In this document: in pieces, positions 34,469 through 43,898 of the stretch
Numbering within the stretch: position 1 is the stretch's first letter
Layout of the letters: each line of letters starts with the position of its first letter
Origin: Bradyrhizobium ottawaense
GTDB lineage: Bacteria; Pseudomonadota; Alphaproteobacteria; Rhizobiales; Xanthobacteraceae
Direction of reading: 5' to 3'
Assembly (NCBI RefSeq): GCF_900099825.1
Contig: NZ_LT629693.1
Location: 3,483,001 to 3,547,000, forward strand
DNA: 64,000 nt
Position numbers and translations under genes: made by a program
Notes under the pieces: model-generated
Seen by the model: the letters and a program-made list of their open reading frames with translations, nothing else
Told to the model about the DNA's origin: nothing
The model's database searches: none

Positions 34469-35653
34469 ATGACCGTTCGCGCGGGCCGGGAATTTCTGGC
34501 CATCCCCGGGCCCACCACCATGCCCGACGAAGTGCTGCAGGCGATGCATCGCCCGGCGCTCGACATTTATTCCAACGAGATGGTGGAGCTGACGCACGGC
34601 CTGCTCGCCGATCTGTCCAAACTGTTCAGAACCAAAGGCCATTCCTACATCTACATCGCCAACGGCCACGGCGCCTGGGAGGCGACCCTCTCCAACGTGC
34701 TGTCGCGCGGCGACAAGCTGCTGGTGCTGGAAAGCGGCCGCTTCGCGATCGGCTGGGGCAGTGCCGCCGCCGCGATGGGCGTCGATGTCGAGGTGCTGAA
34801 GGGCGACTGGCGCCGCGCGATCCGGCCCGCCGAGGTCGAGGCACGGCTACGCCAAGACAAGGATCACAAGATCAAAGCCATCGTCGCGGTGCAGGTCGAC
34901 ACGGCCTCGGGCGCCTACAACGACATCGAAGCCATCGGCAAGGCGATCAAGTCCTCCGGTCATCCGGCATTGTTCATGGTCGACACCGTGGCGTCGCTCG
35001 GCTGCATGCCGTTCGAGATGGACGCATGGGGGATCGACGTCGCGATGTCCGGTTCGCAGAAAGGCCTGATGACACCGCCCGGCCTCGGCTTCGTCGCCGC
35101 CAACGACCGCGCCCGCGAAGTGCACAAGAAGGCTGATCTGCGCACGCCCTATTGGGACTGGACCGAGCGCGACGGCAGCGAGCACTACCGCAAATATGCC
35201 GGCACCGCGCCGGTGCATCTGTTGTTCGCGTTGCGCAAGGCGATCGACATGCTCACCTCCGAGGGCCTGGAAAACGCCTTCCTGCGCCATAGCCTGCTCG
35301 CCGAAGCGGTGCGCCGCGCGGTTTCGGTCTGGGCCGAGGGCCAGGTGCTCGGCTTCAACATTGCCGAGGCGAACGAGCGCTCCAACACCGTTACGACGGT
35401 GACGATGAACGGCCATGATCCTGCTGCGCTGCAGCGCTACTGCAAGGAAAAATGCGGCGTGGTGCTCGGCACCGGGATCGGCGACCTCTCGGGCCAGGCG
35501 TTCCGGATCGCCCATATGGGTCACGTCAACGCCCCGATGATCCTGGGCACGCTCGGCGTGATCGAAGTCGCGCTCAATGCGCTCGATATCCCCCACGGCA
35601 AGGGCGGAACCGAAGCCGCGATCGAATATCTCGGCGAAAGCGTGAGTGCGTGA
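34469..35653 (+). CDS. Class V aminotransferase (serine/alanine-glyoxylate transaminase-like)
   Basis: A 394-aa PLP enzyme, cytoplasmic. Asp172 in VDTVASLG contacts the PLP ring nitrogen and Lys198 in SGSQKGLMTPPG forms the Schiff base. The N-terminus PGPTTMPDEVL is typical for alanine-glyoxylate and serine-glyoxylate aminotransferases. AAGGA lies about 11 bp before the ATG. It probably makes glycine from glyoxylate with serine or alanine as donor; the exact donor cannot be told. The ABC importer downstream is separated by 250 bp with a repeat. Confidence 0.9.
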   Translation: MTVRAGREFLAIPGPTTMPDEVLQAMHRPALDIYSNEMVELTHGLLADLSKLFRTKGHSYIYIANGHGAWEATLSNVLSRGDKLLVLESGRFAIGWGSAAAAMGVDVEVLKGDWRRAIRPAEVEARLRQDKDHKIKAIVAVQVDTASGAYNDIEAIGKAIKSSGHPALFMVDTVASLGCMPFEMDAWGIDVAMSGSQKGLMTPPGLGFVAANDRAREVHKKADLRTPYWDWTERDGSEHYRKYAGTAPVHLLFALRKAIDMLTSEGLENAFLRHSLLAEAVRRAVSVWAEGQVLGFNIAEANERSNTVTTVTMNGHDPAALQRYCKEKCGVVLGTGIGDLSGQAFRIAHMGHVNAPMILGTLGVIEVALNALDIPHGKGGTEAAIEYLGESVSA

Positions 35654-35675
35654 CACTTCACCCTCTCCTGGAGCC

Positions 35676-35770
35676 CCGTTTCGATTGAATCGAAACGGAA
35701 CTCTGGACTGCTTATCTTGACGCGCTTTCTTGACGCGAACCGGGGCCGCTTCGCTGGAAAACGCTCTGGC
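35676..35770. repeat. Intergenic repeat with CCGTTTCGATT palindrome
   Basis: CCGTTTCGATT and AATCGAAACGG form an 11-bp perfect inverted repeat with a 1-nt centre, followed by TTGACGCGAACCGG and TTCGCTGGAAAACGCTCT. A partial copy is at 54061-54120. The palindrome may terminate the aminotransferase gene. Confidence 0.7.
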
Positions 35771-35846
35771 GGGGCGGGCTAAATTACTTGCAGCCCTTCG
35801 ACTTACGGTGGCTTTTCCTCGCCGCATTTTTCGTGCTTATACTGGC

Positions 35847-35861
35847 ATACAAGTATACAAG
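35847..35861. promoter_or_regulatory. ATACAAG direct repeat upstream of the ABC operon
   Basis: ATACAAG occurs twice, 8 bp apart, around a GTATAC core and 45 bp before the ATP-binding protein start. It resembles a GntR-type operator, but the evidence is weak. Confidence 0.3.
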
Positions 35862-35905
35862 CGCCGGACGCTGATCCGCGTAAGAAAAATGCTGGAGGAA
35901 TCCGA

Positions 35906-36967
35906 TTGGCGTCCGTTGATTTGCGTGGCCTGACCAAGCGCTTTGGTGCGCTTGCCGTGGTCGATAACGTCTCGCTGCGGATCGATCACGGGCAACTGGT
36001 CTGCCTGCTCGGTCCATCCGGCTGCGGCAAAACCACGACATTGCGGCTGATCGCGGGATTTCTGGAACCTTCCGACGGCGAAATCCATGTCGGCGACCGG
36101 CTGGTATCGTCGAAAGCGCGCACGCTGCCGCCCGAGCAGCGCAAGATGTCGATGATCTTCCAGAGCTACGCGCTGTGGCCGCATATGACGGTCGCCGAAA
36201 ACATCGTCTATGGCCTGCGCCTGCGCAAAATGGACCGCGACACCATTGCGAAAAAGCTCGCGGCGATTCTCGCCACCACCAAGCTCGAGCCCCTGGCGCA
36301 ACGCTATCCCGGCGAACTCTCCGGCGGCCAGCAACAGCGCGTGGCGCTGGCGCGCGCGTTGATCGTCGAGCCCGAAACGCTGCTGCTCGACGAGCCCTTG
36401 TCGAATCTCGACGCCAATCTGCGCGAGGAGATGCGGTTCGAGATCCGCAGGCTGCACGACGAATATCGCTACACGACGGTTTATGTCACCCACGACCAGT
36501 CCGAGGCCATGACCACCGCCGACCTGATCGCGGTCATGAACGGCGGCAAGATCGACCAGCTCGGTTCGCCGGAAGACATCTACGCACGGCCGGAATCAGA
36601 ATTCGTCGCGCGCTTCATCGGCGCCAGCAACGTCATCAAGGGCACCGCGCGCGACGGCAACCATGTTTCCTTCGCCGGCGCGACCCTGCAGGTGATCGGT
36701 GCGCCGCTCGCGGCGGGCCAGAGTGCGGCGGTTGCGATCCGCCAGCACGACATCGGGCTTTCGACCCAGGCGCCGGTTTCGCCCGATAACACGATCAAGG
36801 CCGTCGTCACCCGTCAGGTCTATCTCGGCGCCGCGCGCGACTACATGGTCGAAGTCGCCGATGGCACGGCGCTGCGTGTCACCACGCCGACCGAAACCAA
36901 TGTCGGCAAAGGCAGCGAAGTCTGGCTGACAATGCCGCCGGACCGCTGCCGCGCCTTGAGCCGCTAA
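35906..36967 (+). CDS. ABC transporter ATP-binding protein (iron/Fbp-type family)
   Basis: A 353-aa ATPase. Walker A is GPSGCGKTTTL (about 36-46), the signature LSGGQQQR (about 135), Walker B LLLDEPLSNLD (about 155), and a C-terminal regulatory TOBE domain follows. The order ATPase, binding protein, binding protein, permease and the length fit the FbpC/PotA-like group for ferric iron or small organic anions. The start is TTG with GGAGGA 6 bp upstream. It is first in the operon. The substrate is unknown. Confidence 0.92.
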   Translation: MASVDLRGLTKRFGALAVVDNVSLRIDHGQLVCLLGPSGCGKTTTLRLIAGFLEPSDGEIHVGDRLVSSKARTLPPEQRKMSMIFQSYALWPHMTVAENIVYGLRLRKMDRDTIAKKLAAILATTKLEPLAQRYPGELSGGQQQRVALARALIVEPETLLLDEPLSNLDANLREEMRFEIRRLHDEYRYTTVYVTHDQSEAMTTADLIAVMNGGKIDQLGSPEDIYARPESEFVARFIGASNVIKGTARDGNHVSFAGATLQVIGAPLAAGQSAAVAIRQHDIGLSTQAPVSPDNTIKAVVTRQVYLGAARDYMVEVADGTALRVTTPTETNVGKGSEVWLTMPPDRCRALSR

Positions 36968-36994
36968 ATAACAAGAAAGAAACGGGAGGACGCG

Positions 36995-38059
36995 ATGAAA
37001 CAAACAAGGCCTTCACGACGCGATATCCTCAAAGGCTCGACGGCGCTTGCGCTTGGAACCGTATTCGCCTCCGCGGCCCGCGCCGAGGCGCCGCCGCCGG
37101 AAGCGATCACGCCGCAACTGATCGAAGCGGCGAAGAAGGAAGGCAAGGTCGTCTGGTACACCTCGATCGACCTGTCGGTATCCGAGAAAATCGCGGGCTC
37201 CTTCAAGGCGAAGTATGGCGTCGAGGTGCGGGTCGAACGCACCGGCGCCGAGCGGGTATTCCAGCGGATCGGACAGGAATACGCCAGCAGCGTTTACGCC
37301 GTCGACATCGCCAACTCGTCGGATGCGTCGCATCTGCTGGCCTGGAAGAAGCAGGGCATCCTGCTGCCTTACGTGCCGGAAGACGTCGCGAAGTATTACA
37401 AGCCCGAACACCGCGACCCCGATGGCACCTTTGCCGGCTTCCGCGCCACGCTCAGCCCGATCGCCTACAATACCAAGCTGGTGAAACCCGAGGACGCACC
37501 GACGAGCTACAAGGACCTGCTCGATCCCAAATGGAAGGGCAAGATCGTCAAGGCGCATCCCGGCTATAGCGGCACCATCCTGACGGCCACTTTCGAAATG
37601 GTGCGCGATGTCGGCTGGGAATATTACGAGAACCTCGCCAAGCAGAACATCATGCAGGTGCAGTCGGCGACCGATCCGCCAAAGAAACTGTCACTCGGCG
37701 AACGCAGCGTGATGGCCGACGGCACCGAATACAATATCTTCCTGCTCAGGGAATCCGGCCAGCCGGTCGAGGCGGTCTATGCGACGGAAGGAACGCCGTT
37801 CATCGTCGGGCCGAACGGCATTTTCAAAGCCGCGCCCAATCCCAATGCGGCAAAACTGTTCCAGAACTACTGCTTCACGCCGGAAGCCCAGCAGATCGTC
37901 ATCGACGCCGGTGGACTGCGGTCGTTGCATCAACAGGTGAAGGAGCATCCGGGGCGCAAGCCGCTGGCCGACATCAAGCTGATGAAGGAAGACGCCGCCA
38001 GCGCCGAGGCTCAAAGCGAAGAGATCAAGGCGCGCTATCAGAAGATCTTCCGCGTTTGA
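36995..38059 (+). CDS. ABC extracellular solute-binding protein 1 (Fbp-like, Tat-exported)
   Basis: A 354-aa periplasmic binding protein. The N-terminus PSRRDILKGSTALALG is a Tat twin-arginine signal. The mature domain (from about residue 32) has EGKVVWYTSIDLSV and SPIAYNTKLVKPEDAP, typical of Fbp-type family 1 proteins. It is followed 24 bp later by a close paralog. The FbpA iron-binding tyrosine pair is not clearly placed, so iron is not assured. Neighbours supply the ATPase and permease. Confidence 0.9.
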   Translation: MKQTRPSRRDILKGSTALALGTVFASAARAEAPPPEAITPQLIEAAKKEGKVVWYTSIDLSVSEKIAGSFKAKYGVEVRVERTGAERVFQRIGQEYASSVYAVDIANSSDASHLLAWKKQGILLPYVPEDVAKYYKPEHRDPDGTFAGFRATLSPIAYNTKLVKPEDAPTSYKDLLDPKWKGKIVKAHPGYSGTILTATFEMVRDVGWEYYENLAKQNIMQVQSATDPPKKLSLGERSVMADGTEYNIFLLRESGQPVEAVYATEGTPFIVGPNGIFKAAPNPNAAKLFQNYCFTPEAQQIVIDAGGLRSLHQQVKEHPGRKPLADIKLMKEDAASAEAQSEEIKARYQKIFRV

Positions 38060-38082
38060 CGAAGCCCGAGGGAGTTTCAGCC

Positions 38083-39159
38083 ATGCGAAAAAAACTGAGC
38101 CGGCGCGATGTCCTGCAAGGCGCGGCAAACGCTTCCGCGGCGTTGGCAGCGGGAAGCGTGTTCGCCTCGCCGGCTCGCGCCGAGGCTCCCGCGCCGGTCG
38201 CGATCTCGCCCGCTCTGGTGGACGCGGCCAAGAAAGAAGCCAAGGTCATTCTGTATTCCTCGATGGACCTGCCGGTCGGCGAAAAGCTCGGCAAGGCGTT
38301 CGAGGCCGCCTATCCCGGCATCTCCGTGCAGATCGAGCGTTCCGGTTCGGAGCGGCTGTTTCAGCGGCTCGACCAGGAATTCGGCTCGGGCATCCGCGCT
38401 GCCGACATCGTCAACACCTCGGATGCGTCGCACATCATCTCCTGGAAGAAGAACGGCTGGCTGGCGCCGTTCGTGTCTGATGATATCGCCCAGCATTTCC
38501 TTCCTGACTATCGCGACCCCGACGGCATGTCCGCGACCTCGCGGATCTATCTGTCGTCGATCGCCTACAACACCAAACTGGTGAAGCCCGAGGACGCACC
38601 GAAAAGCTACGCCGACCTGCTCGATCCGAAATGGGCCGGCAAGATGGTCAAGGGCCATCCCGCCTATAGCGGCACCATCATGACCGCGACCTTCCAGTTG
38701 ATCCGCGAGCTGGGCTGGGACTATCTGGACAAGCTGTCGAAGCAGCGCGTGATGCAGGTGCAGTCGTCGACCGATCCGCCAAAGAAGCTGTCGCTCGGCG
38801 AGCGCGCTGTCATGGCCGACGGCAACGAATATGGCGTCGTGCTGCTGAAGGAAGCGGGCCAGCCGGTCGAGCCGATCTATCCGACCGAGGGCACGCCGAC
38901 GATCTCGGGGCCGACGGCCATCTTCGCTTCGGCGCCGCATCCCAATGCCGCGCGGCTGTTCCAGGCCTGGCTGCACACCCGCGAGACCCAACAGTTCTTC
39001 ACCGACTACACCGCGCAATATTCGGCGCATGCGCAAGTGGTGCCACACCTGGGACGCCGAAAACTCTCCGACATCAAGCTGATGAAGGAAGATGCGGCCG
39101 GCGTCGAGAAAATGGCGGAAGAAATCAAGACGCGCTATGCGCGACTGTTCAGGGTTTAG
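38083..39159 (+). CDS. ABC extracellular solute-binding protein 2, tandem paralog
   Basis: A 358-aa protein, colinear with the preceding one and sharing long blocks such as YNTKLVKPEDAP and STDPPKKLSLGER. LSRRDVLQGAANASAAL is a Tat-type signal. GAGGGAG lies about 8 bp before ATG 38083, so the upstream in-frame ATG 38056 is rejected. The pair arose by tandem duplication; divergence of the segment after residue 125 (the region with SDDIAQHFLPDY) could change ligand specificity. A repeat separates it from the permease gene. Confidence 0.9.
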   Translation: MRKKLSRRDVLQGAANASAALAAGSVFASPARAEAPAPVAISPALVDAAKKEAKVILYSSMDLPVGEKLGKAFEAAYPGISVQIERSGSERLFQRLDQEFGSGIRAADIVNTSDASHIISWKKNGWLAPFVSDDIAQHFLPDYRDPDGMSATSRIYLSSIAYNTKLVKPEDAPKSYADLLDPKWAGKMVKGHPAYSGTIMTATFQLIRELGWDYLDKLSKQRVMQVQSSTDPPKKLSLGERAVMADGNEYGVVLLKEAGQPVEPIYPTEGTPTISGPTAIFASAPHPNAARLFQAWLHTRETQQFFTDYTAQYSAHAQVVPHLGRRKLSDIKLMKEDAAGVEKMAEEIKTRYARLFRV

Positions 39160-39184
39160 GGTGCTGCCGCCCCCAACCAACAAC

Positions 39185-39285
39185 GTCATTCCGGGATGGT
39201 CCGAAGGACCAGACCCGGAATCTCGAGATTCCCCGATGCGCATTGCGCATCTGAGGTTCGATGCTTCGCATCGCCCCGGAATGAC
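39185..39285. repeat. Palindromic repeat (GTCATTCCGGG family) inside the ABC operon
   Basis: It begins GTCATTCCGGGATGGTCC and ends GCATCGCCCCGGAATGAC, with an additional GATGCGCATTGCGCATC hairpin in the middle. It lies between the second binding-protein gene and the permease gene, 15 bp before the latter. Confidence 0.75.
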
Positions 39286-39300
39286 GGAGAGACAATTTAC

Positions 39301-41019
39301 ATGACCATCACCACCACTGCCGCCCCGAAAGCCCGCATCGACTGGACCAAGCCGGTGCTGTCGCTGGTTGCGCTCTGCATGGTGGTGCTGATCGCGCTGC
39401 CGATGTCCTGGCTTGCGATCTACGCGTTCACCGACAAGGCGCGGCATCCGACGCTGCAGAATTTCGTCACTTTGTTCACCAATCCGGATTTCCTCGATCC
39501 GCTGCTGACCACCGCGATCATCGCCACCACTTCGGCTTTGATCTGCTGCCTGGTCGCCGCGCCGATCGGCTGGCTGGTCTCGCGCACCGACATGCCGGGG
39601 CGGCAGACCATCCGGGCGCTGGTGACGGCCTCGTTCGTGACGCCGCCGTTTCTCGGCGCGGTCGCCTGGGAACTATTGGCCGCACCGAACAGCGGACTGC
39701 TGAACCAGCTTTATCGCACCCTGACCGGCGCCGAGTCGGACTCCTATCTGTTCAACATCTATTCGCTGACCGGGATCATTTTCGTGATCTCCTGCTACAC
39801 CTTTCCGTTCGTGTTCGTGCTGGTGGCCAATGCGCTCGACAATATGCCGGGCGAACTCGAAGACGCGTCCGCCATTCTCGGCGGCAAGGCCTGGACCACG
39901 GCGCGGCGTATCACGATTCCGCTGGCGCTGCCGGCGCTGGTCGCCGGCGCGCTGATCGCCTTTTTGCAGGCGATGACGCTGTTCGGATCGCCCGCGATCC
40001 TGGCGCTGCCCGCCGGCTTCCACACCATGACCACGAAAATCTGGAGCCTGTTCCAGTATCCGCCGAAGCTGGAACTCGCGGCGGCCGCCGCGGTGCCGCT
40101 GCTGGTGCTGACGATCCTGCTGCTGCAGGGCCAGAAATTCCTGCTCGGCCGCCGCGGCTATTCGGTGGTCGGCGGCAAATATGGCGCGCCGCGCCAGGTC
40201 GAACTGAAAGCCTGGCGCTGGGTCGCGCTGGCGTTCTGCCTGGTCGTGCTGCTCAATCCGGTGTTCCTGCCGTACATGGCGTTGCTCAACGCGGCGTTCT
40301 CGCCGAACGCGACCACGCTGGTGACGCCGTCGACCGCGACCTGGCACAACGTCGTCTTCGTGTTCACGGAATTGTCGTCGACCCAGCTCGCGCTCAAGAA
40401 CACGGTGATCCTGGGCGCCTCCACCGCGACCATCGGCACCGCCCTCGCGCTGGTGATTGCCTATGTCACCACCCGCCGCGTGATTAGGGGCCACCGTATC
40501 CTCGGCTTTCTCGCCACCGCCCCCGTTGCGGTGCCCGGCATCGTGCTCGGCGTCGGCCTGTTCCTGAGCTACACGCGACCGCCCTTCGTGCTCTACGGCA
40601 CGCTGTGGATCCTGCTGATCGCGTTTCTCACCATCAACCTGCCGTCGGCCTATCAGCAATTGCAGGCGGCGTTCGCCACCATCCATCCCGAACTGGAAGA
40701 CGCCAGCCGCATCCTCGGCGCGACACGGCTGCAATCGCTGCGCCAGATCACCGCTCCCTTGCTGCGCACCGGCGTGATCGCGACCTGGTGCTTCATCTTC
40801 ATCGGCGTGATGCGGGAACTGTCGGCAGCGATCGTGCTGTTCACCTCGCAGACCAAGGTGTTGAGCGTGCTGATCTACGATCTCAACGAAAGCGGCGACC
40901 TCGCCGCGATCTCGGTGCTCGGCATCGCGATGCTGGTGATTACCTTCGCGGTGGTGATGGCCGTCAACCGGATCCCGATGTTCGGCGGCAACGCGACGGC
41001 GCGGTTGAGGAATAGCTGA
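39301..41019 (+). CDS. Fused ABC permease (two FbpB-like halves)
   Basis: A 572-aa inner-membrane protein with about 12 helices. Two EAA-type loops, one per half, mark the binding sites for the ATPase: LEDASAILGGKAWTTARR near residue 190 and LEDASRILGATRLQSLRQ near residue 465. The permease is thus an internal duplication forming a complete channel in one chain, as in FbpB. ATG 39301 follows GAGAGAC. It is last in the importer operon. Confidence 0.93.
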   Translation: MTITTTAAPKARIDWTKPVLSLVALCMVVLIALPMSWLAIYAFTDKARHPTLQNFVTLFTNPDFLDPLLTTAIIATTSALICCLVAAPIGWLVSRTDMPGRQTIRALVTASFVTPPFLGAVAWELLAAPNSGLLNQLYRTLTGAESDSYLFNIYSLTGIIFVISCYTFPFVFVLVANALDNMPGELEDASAILGGKAWTTARRITIPLALPALVAGALIAFLQAMTLFGSPAILALPAGFHTMTTKIWSLFQYPPKLELAAAAAVPLLVLTILLLQGQKFLLGRRGYSVVGGKYGAPRQVELKAWRWVALAFCLVVLLNPVFLPYMALLNAAFSPNATTLVTPSTATWHNVVFVFTELSSTQLALKNTVILGASTATIGTALALVIAYVTTRRVIRGHRILGFLATAPVAVPGIVLGVGLFLSYTRPPFVLYGTLWILLIAFLTINLPSAYQQLQAAFATIHPELEDASRILGATRLQSLRQITAPLLRTGVIATWCFIFIGVMRELSAAIVLFTSQTKVLSVLIYDLNESGDLAAISVLGIAMLVITFAVVMAVNRIPMFGGNATARLRNS

Positions 41020-41021
41020 AC

Positions 41022-41123
41022 CCTCATGGTGAGGAGGCGTGAAGCGCCGTCTCGAACCATGAGGCCACGGCTGTGCCATTCATCCTTCGAGACGCAGGCT
41101 ACGCCTGTTCCTCAGGATGAGGC
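41022..41123. repeat. Palindromic repeat (CCTCATGGT family)
   Basis: CCTCATGGTGAGGAGGCG pairs with CGCCGTCTCGAACCATGAGG, and a second hairpin pairs CATCCTTCGAGACGC with CCTCAGGATG. It fills the gap between the ABC permease gene and the convergent SGNH-like gene. Confidence 0.7.
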
Positions 41124-41126
41124 CTT

Positions 41127-42233
41127 CTACCGTTCCAGCCGATACGCATCGACCTGCGACTTGAGCTGCTCCAGCGACGCCAGCGGGGCCGACGGCTCGA
41201 CGGCGTATTTCCGCTCCGCCAGCCACGACAGCACCTTCAGGTCGATCGCCGGCGAATGGTGGATGACGTCGCCGTAATTTTTAAGGTCATGCGTTACTTC
41301 CTTCACCGCACGAAAATCGAACAGGCGCACGTTGGGAAATTGCAGCAGGCGCGGAAACGCGTAAGCGGTAAAATCGTAGACGGTCTTCAGCGCCGACGGC
41401 GCAGCGTCCCGCATCGCCGCGAATTGCAGGATCGAATAAGGTGGGAAGTAAATATCAAACGTTACGTCCGGATGTTTCGAAATCAACCCAACGGCATCGC
41501 GCTCGAAGGCCCGGACCATCGCCTCATACGCGTAGCCGTCGGCGAGATAGCGGCTGCGCACGGGATCGGTGATGTGCTTGTAGGCGGCGAGCGCCTTTCT
41601 GGCATTGTAGCTTCCGGCGACGTCGTATTCGGGCGGCAGCGAATTGATGTCGTCGACATCGGCGATCGGGAACTTGAAGACCAGGTCCGACGTCAGCTGC
41701 GCGACGGCGGGCTCAAGCTGCGGCAGCGATCGCGCCAGGATCCACAGCGACTCCCGCGCCATCTGGCCGCTGAACAGATAGCCGGCAAGGCCCGCGGCAC
41801 TGCGGCGATAGAGCCCAGAGGGAAGATAGACATCGGAATCCGGCTCCGGCGCATCGTGAAAAATCCAGTCGTCGAGCTGCCAGACCACGCGCTTGGGATG
41901 GCGCGCCATCGCCGCATCAAGCACAAAGCTCTGTTCGCGCGAGCTCGATCCCGTCATCGACAGTTTTAGCGAACGACCGCCCAGGATCCGGTCGATGTCG
42001 CGCTGACGGAAATGAATGGCGAGCGAGGTACCCATGACGGTGGTGTCGAATGGCTGGCTTTGGATCAGGCCGGCGTCCTGCATTCGCGTGTCAGCCGAGT
42101 ACATCGCCGGAAACAGCCGCGCCGGGCGGAACAACTGCAGGGGATCGACGACAAAGTTGAGCGCCGCCGCCATCAGCATGATGAACGCGCCCGCGCACAG
42201 AAACTTCAGGAGATTTTTGGCGACAGGGCTCAT
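41127..42233 (-). CDS. Membrane-anchored SGNH/GDSL-like protein, MBOAT partner
   Basis: A 368-aa protein with one N-terminal membrane helix (10-28) and a periplasmic domain. MGTSLAIHF (67-75) resembles SGNH block I, with the nucleophile Ser70, SMTGSSSREQ fits block II/III, and D322-V-I-H325-H-S-P fits the block V Asp-His. Such proteins (AlgJ, AlgX, DltD type) work with MBOAT acyltransferases to acylate surface polymers. Its ATG overlaps the MBOAT stop (TGATG). The identification rests on motif spacing and gene order. Confidence 0.75.
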   Translation of the reverse strand: MSPVAKNLLKFLCAGAFIMLMAAALNFVVDPLQLFRPARLFPAMYSADTRMQDAGLIQSQPFDTTVMGTSLAIHFRQRDIDRILGGRSLKLSMTGSSSREQSFVLDAAMARHPKRVVWQLDDWIFHDAPEPDSDVYLPSGLYRRSAAGLAGYLFSGQMARESLWILARSLPQLEPAVAQLTSDLVFKFPIADVDDINSLPPEYDVAGSYNARKALAAYKHITDPVRSRYLADGYAYEAMVRAFERDAVGLISKHPDVTFDIYFPPYSILQFAAMRDAAPSALKTVYDFTAYAFPRLLQFPNVRLFDFRAVKEVTHDLKNYGDVIHHSPAIDLKVLSWLAERKYAVEPSAPLASLEQLKSQVDAYRLER

Positions 42234-43669
42234 CAGAACCTGAAGTAGATGAATTCGCTGTGCTGCTGGATTCCCAGGATCCCGAACGCCAGCACCGCGG
42301 CGGTGGCATAGAGGAACCAGGGACGCAGCCGCGCCTTGGCCAGATTGTCGCCGACAGTGCGGCGCGCGTGATCGTAGCCCATGATCGCCTGCGTGTTCGG
42401 CGCGAACCACGCCAGCGCGGCGTAGCCCGCGATGAGGGTAAGATTCGCGATCTCGGCGCGGCCGAGCGCGAGCCGGCTCGGATCGGCCATCCGCACCAAC
42501 ACATAGACAGCCGAGTCGATATTATCGGCGCGGAAGAACACCCAGGCGACGACAACCGAAAGAAACGTTAGCCCGGCAGCCGCCAACGTCGCGGCCGGCC
42601 GTAGCCGCGGCGCGACCTCCGGACCAAACCGGTTCCAGGCGTGATTGATACAGAGATAGGCGCCGTGCAGCGCGCCCCAAACCACAAACGTCCAGGCCGC
42701 GCCATGCCAGAGGCCCCCGAGCAGCATCGTGATGACAAGGTTGACATAGCGCCACACCGGGCCACGCCGGTTGCCGCCGAGCGGGATGTAGAGATAGTCG
42801 CGTAAAAACTGCGACAGCGTCATGTGCCAGCGCCGCCAGAAATCGATGATCGAGGTGGCCTTGTAGGGCGAGTTGAAATTCAGCGGCAGGAAGATGCCGA
42901 ACATCAGCGATATTCCGATCGCCATGTCGGAATAGCCGGAGAAGTCGAAATAGAGCTGAAACGTATAGGCGAGCGCGCCGGTCCAGGCCTGATCAAAGGT
43001 CGGCGACCCCGGACCGAACACGGGTCCGACCAACGGCTGAATGCCGTCGGCCAGACAGGTCTTCTTGAACAGCCCGATCGCAAAGATGATCAGGCCGCAC
43101 AAAATGAGATGCGGATCCGGGCGTTTTGTTTCGGCACGCTCGAACTGCGGGATCATGTCCCGGTGGTGCAGGATCGGCCCCGCGATCAGATGCGGGAAGT
43201 AGGTGACGAACAGCGCGTAATGCGGCAGCGCGTAGCGCGCGACCTTGCCTCGGTAAGCATCGACCAGAAACGCGATCTGGGTGAAGCTATAGAAGGAGAT
43301 GCCGACCGGCAGCAGGATGTGGACGACAAAGCCGGTAGAAAACAGCGCGTTGAAATTGGCGGCGAGAAAGCCGGCATATTTGAAGATGCCGAGCACAAGC
43401 AGATCGCCGGCCACGCCGGCCGTGAGCACCACAAACCGCACCCTGGGGCGCAAATCCCTCGCAATCAAGAGATAGCCGACACCGTAATTGAACGCGATCG
43501 ACGCCAACAGCAACAGCACGAACGGCCAGTTGCTGAACGCGTAAAACGCCAGAGACGCCAGCGCCAGCCAGATGACCGGGGCCAGATTGCTGCCGCGGCC
43601 GAGCGCGAAATAGCCCGCCAGCACGACCGGCAGGAACAAAAAAATGAACGAATAGGAATTGAAGAGCAT
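42233..43669 (-). CDS. MBOAT family O-acyltransferase (AlgI/DltB-like)
   Basis: A 478-aa polytopic membrane protein. The family core is clear: FDFSGYSDMAIG near residue 245, WRRWHMTLSQFLRDYLYIPLG near residue 275, and LLGGLWHGAAWTFVVWGALHG near residue 315 with the catalytic His. It transfers acyl groups across the membrane to a surface polymer or glycan. It is first in a two-gene leftward operon with the SGNH-like protein. The polymer is unknown; no alginate or Dlt genes are nearby. Confidence 0.93.
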   Translation of the reverse strand: MLFNSYSFIFLFLPVVLAGYFALGRGSNLAPVIWLALASLAFYAFSNWPFVLLLLASIAFNYGVGYLLIARDLRPRVRFVVLTAGVAGDLLVLGIFKYAGFLAANFNALFSTGFVVHILLPVGISFYSFTQIAFLVDAYRGKVARYALPHYALFVTYFPHLIAGPILHHRDMIPQFERAETKRPDPHLILCGLIIFAIGLFKKTCLADGIQPLVGPVFGPGSPTFDQAWTGALAYTFQLYFDFSGYSDMAIGISLMFGIFLPLNFNSPYKATSIIDFWRRWHMTLSQFLRDYLYIPLGGNRRGPVWRYVNLVITMLLGGLWHGAAWTFVVWGALHGAYLCINHAWNRFGPEVAPRLRPAATLAAAGLTFLSVVVAWVFFRADNIDSAVYVLVRMADPSRLALGRAEIANLTLIAGYAALAWFAPNTQAIMGYDHARRTVGDNLAKARLRPWFLYATAAVLAFGILGIQQHSEFIYFRF

Positions 43670-43788
43670 CGGGCTTTCCCGGCGGGGCCGAAAAGCCTAA
43701 CCATACAACGCGGGAGGCAACAACCCTGCGCGCCCGGGTGTGGCAATCCGCGCGTTGAGATACGATATAAGGCATCAGGTTCCTTCTC

Positions 43789-43873
43789 GTCATGCGCGGG
43801 CTTGACCCGCGCATCCATCTGGAAAGAAGGCTTCTTCAAAAGGATGGATTGCCGGGTCAAGCCCGGCAATGAC
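43789..43873. repeat. Palindromic repeat (GTCATGGCCGGGC family)
   Basis: GTCATGCGCGGGCTTGACCC at the left and GGGTCAAGCCCGGCAATGAC at the right are inverted copies. It lies upstream of the oligopeptidase gene; an ATG at 43869 within its end is in frame with it. Confidence 0.7.
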
Positions 43874-43898
43874 AGCTTCCCAGACTAACGAGGATCGA

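Noticed and set aside
43869..43898. ATG start of ptrB at 43869
   Set aside because: It lies in the end of a dispersed repeat and has no ribosome site; GTG 43899 has one.
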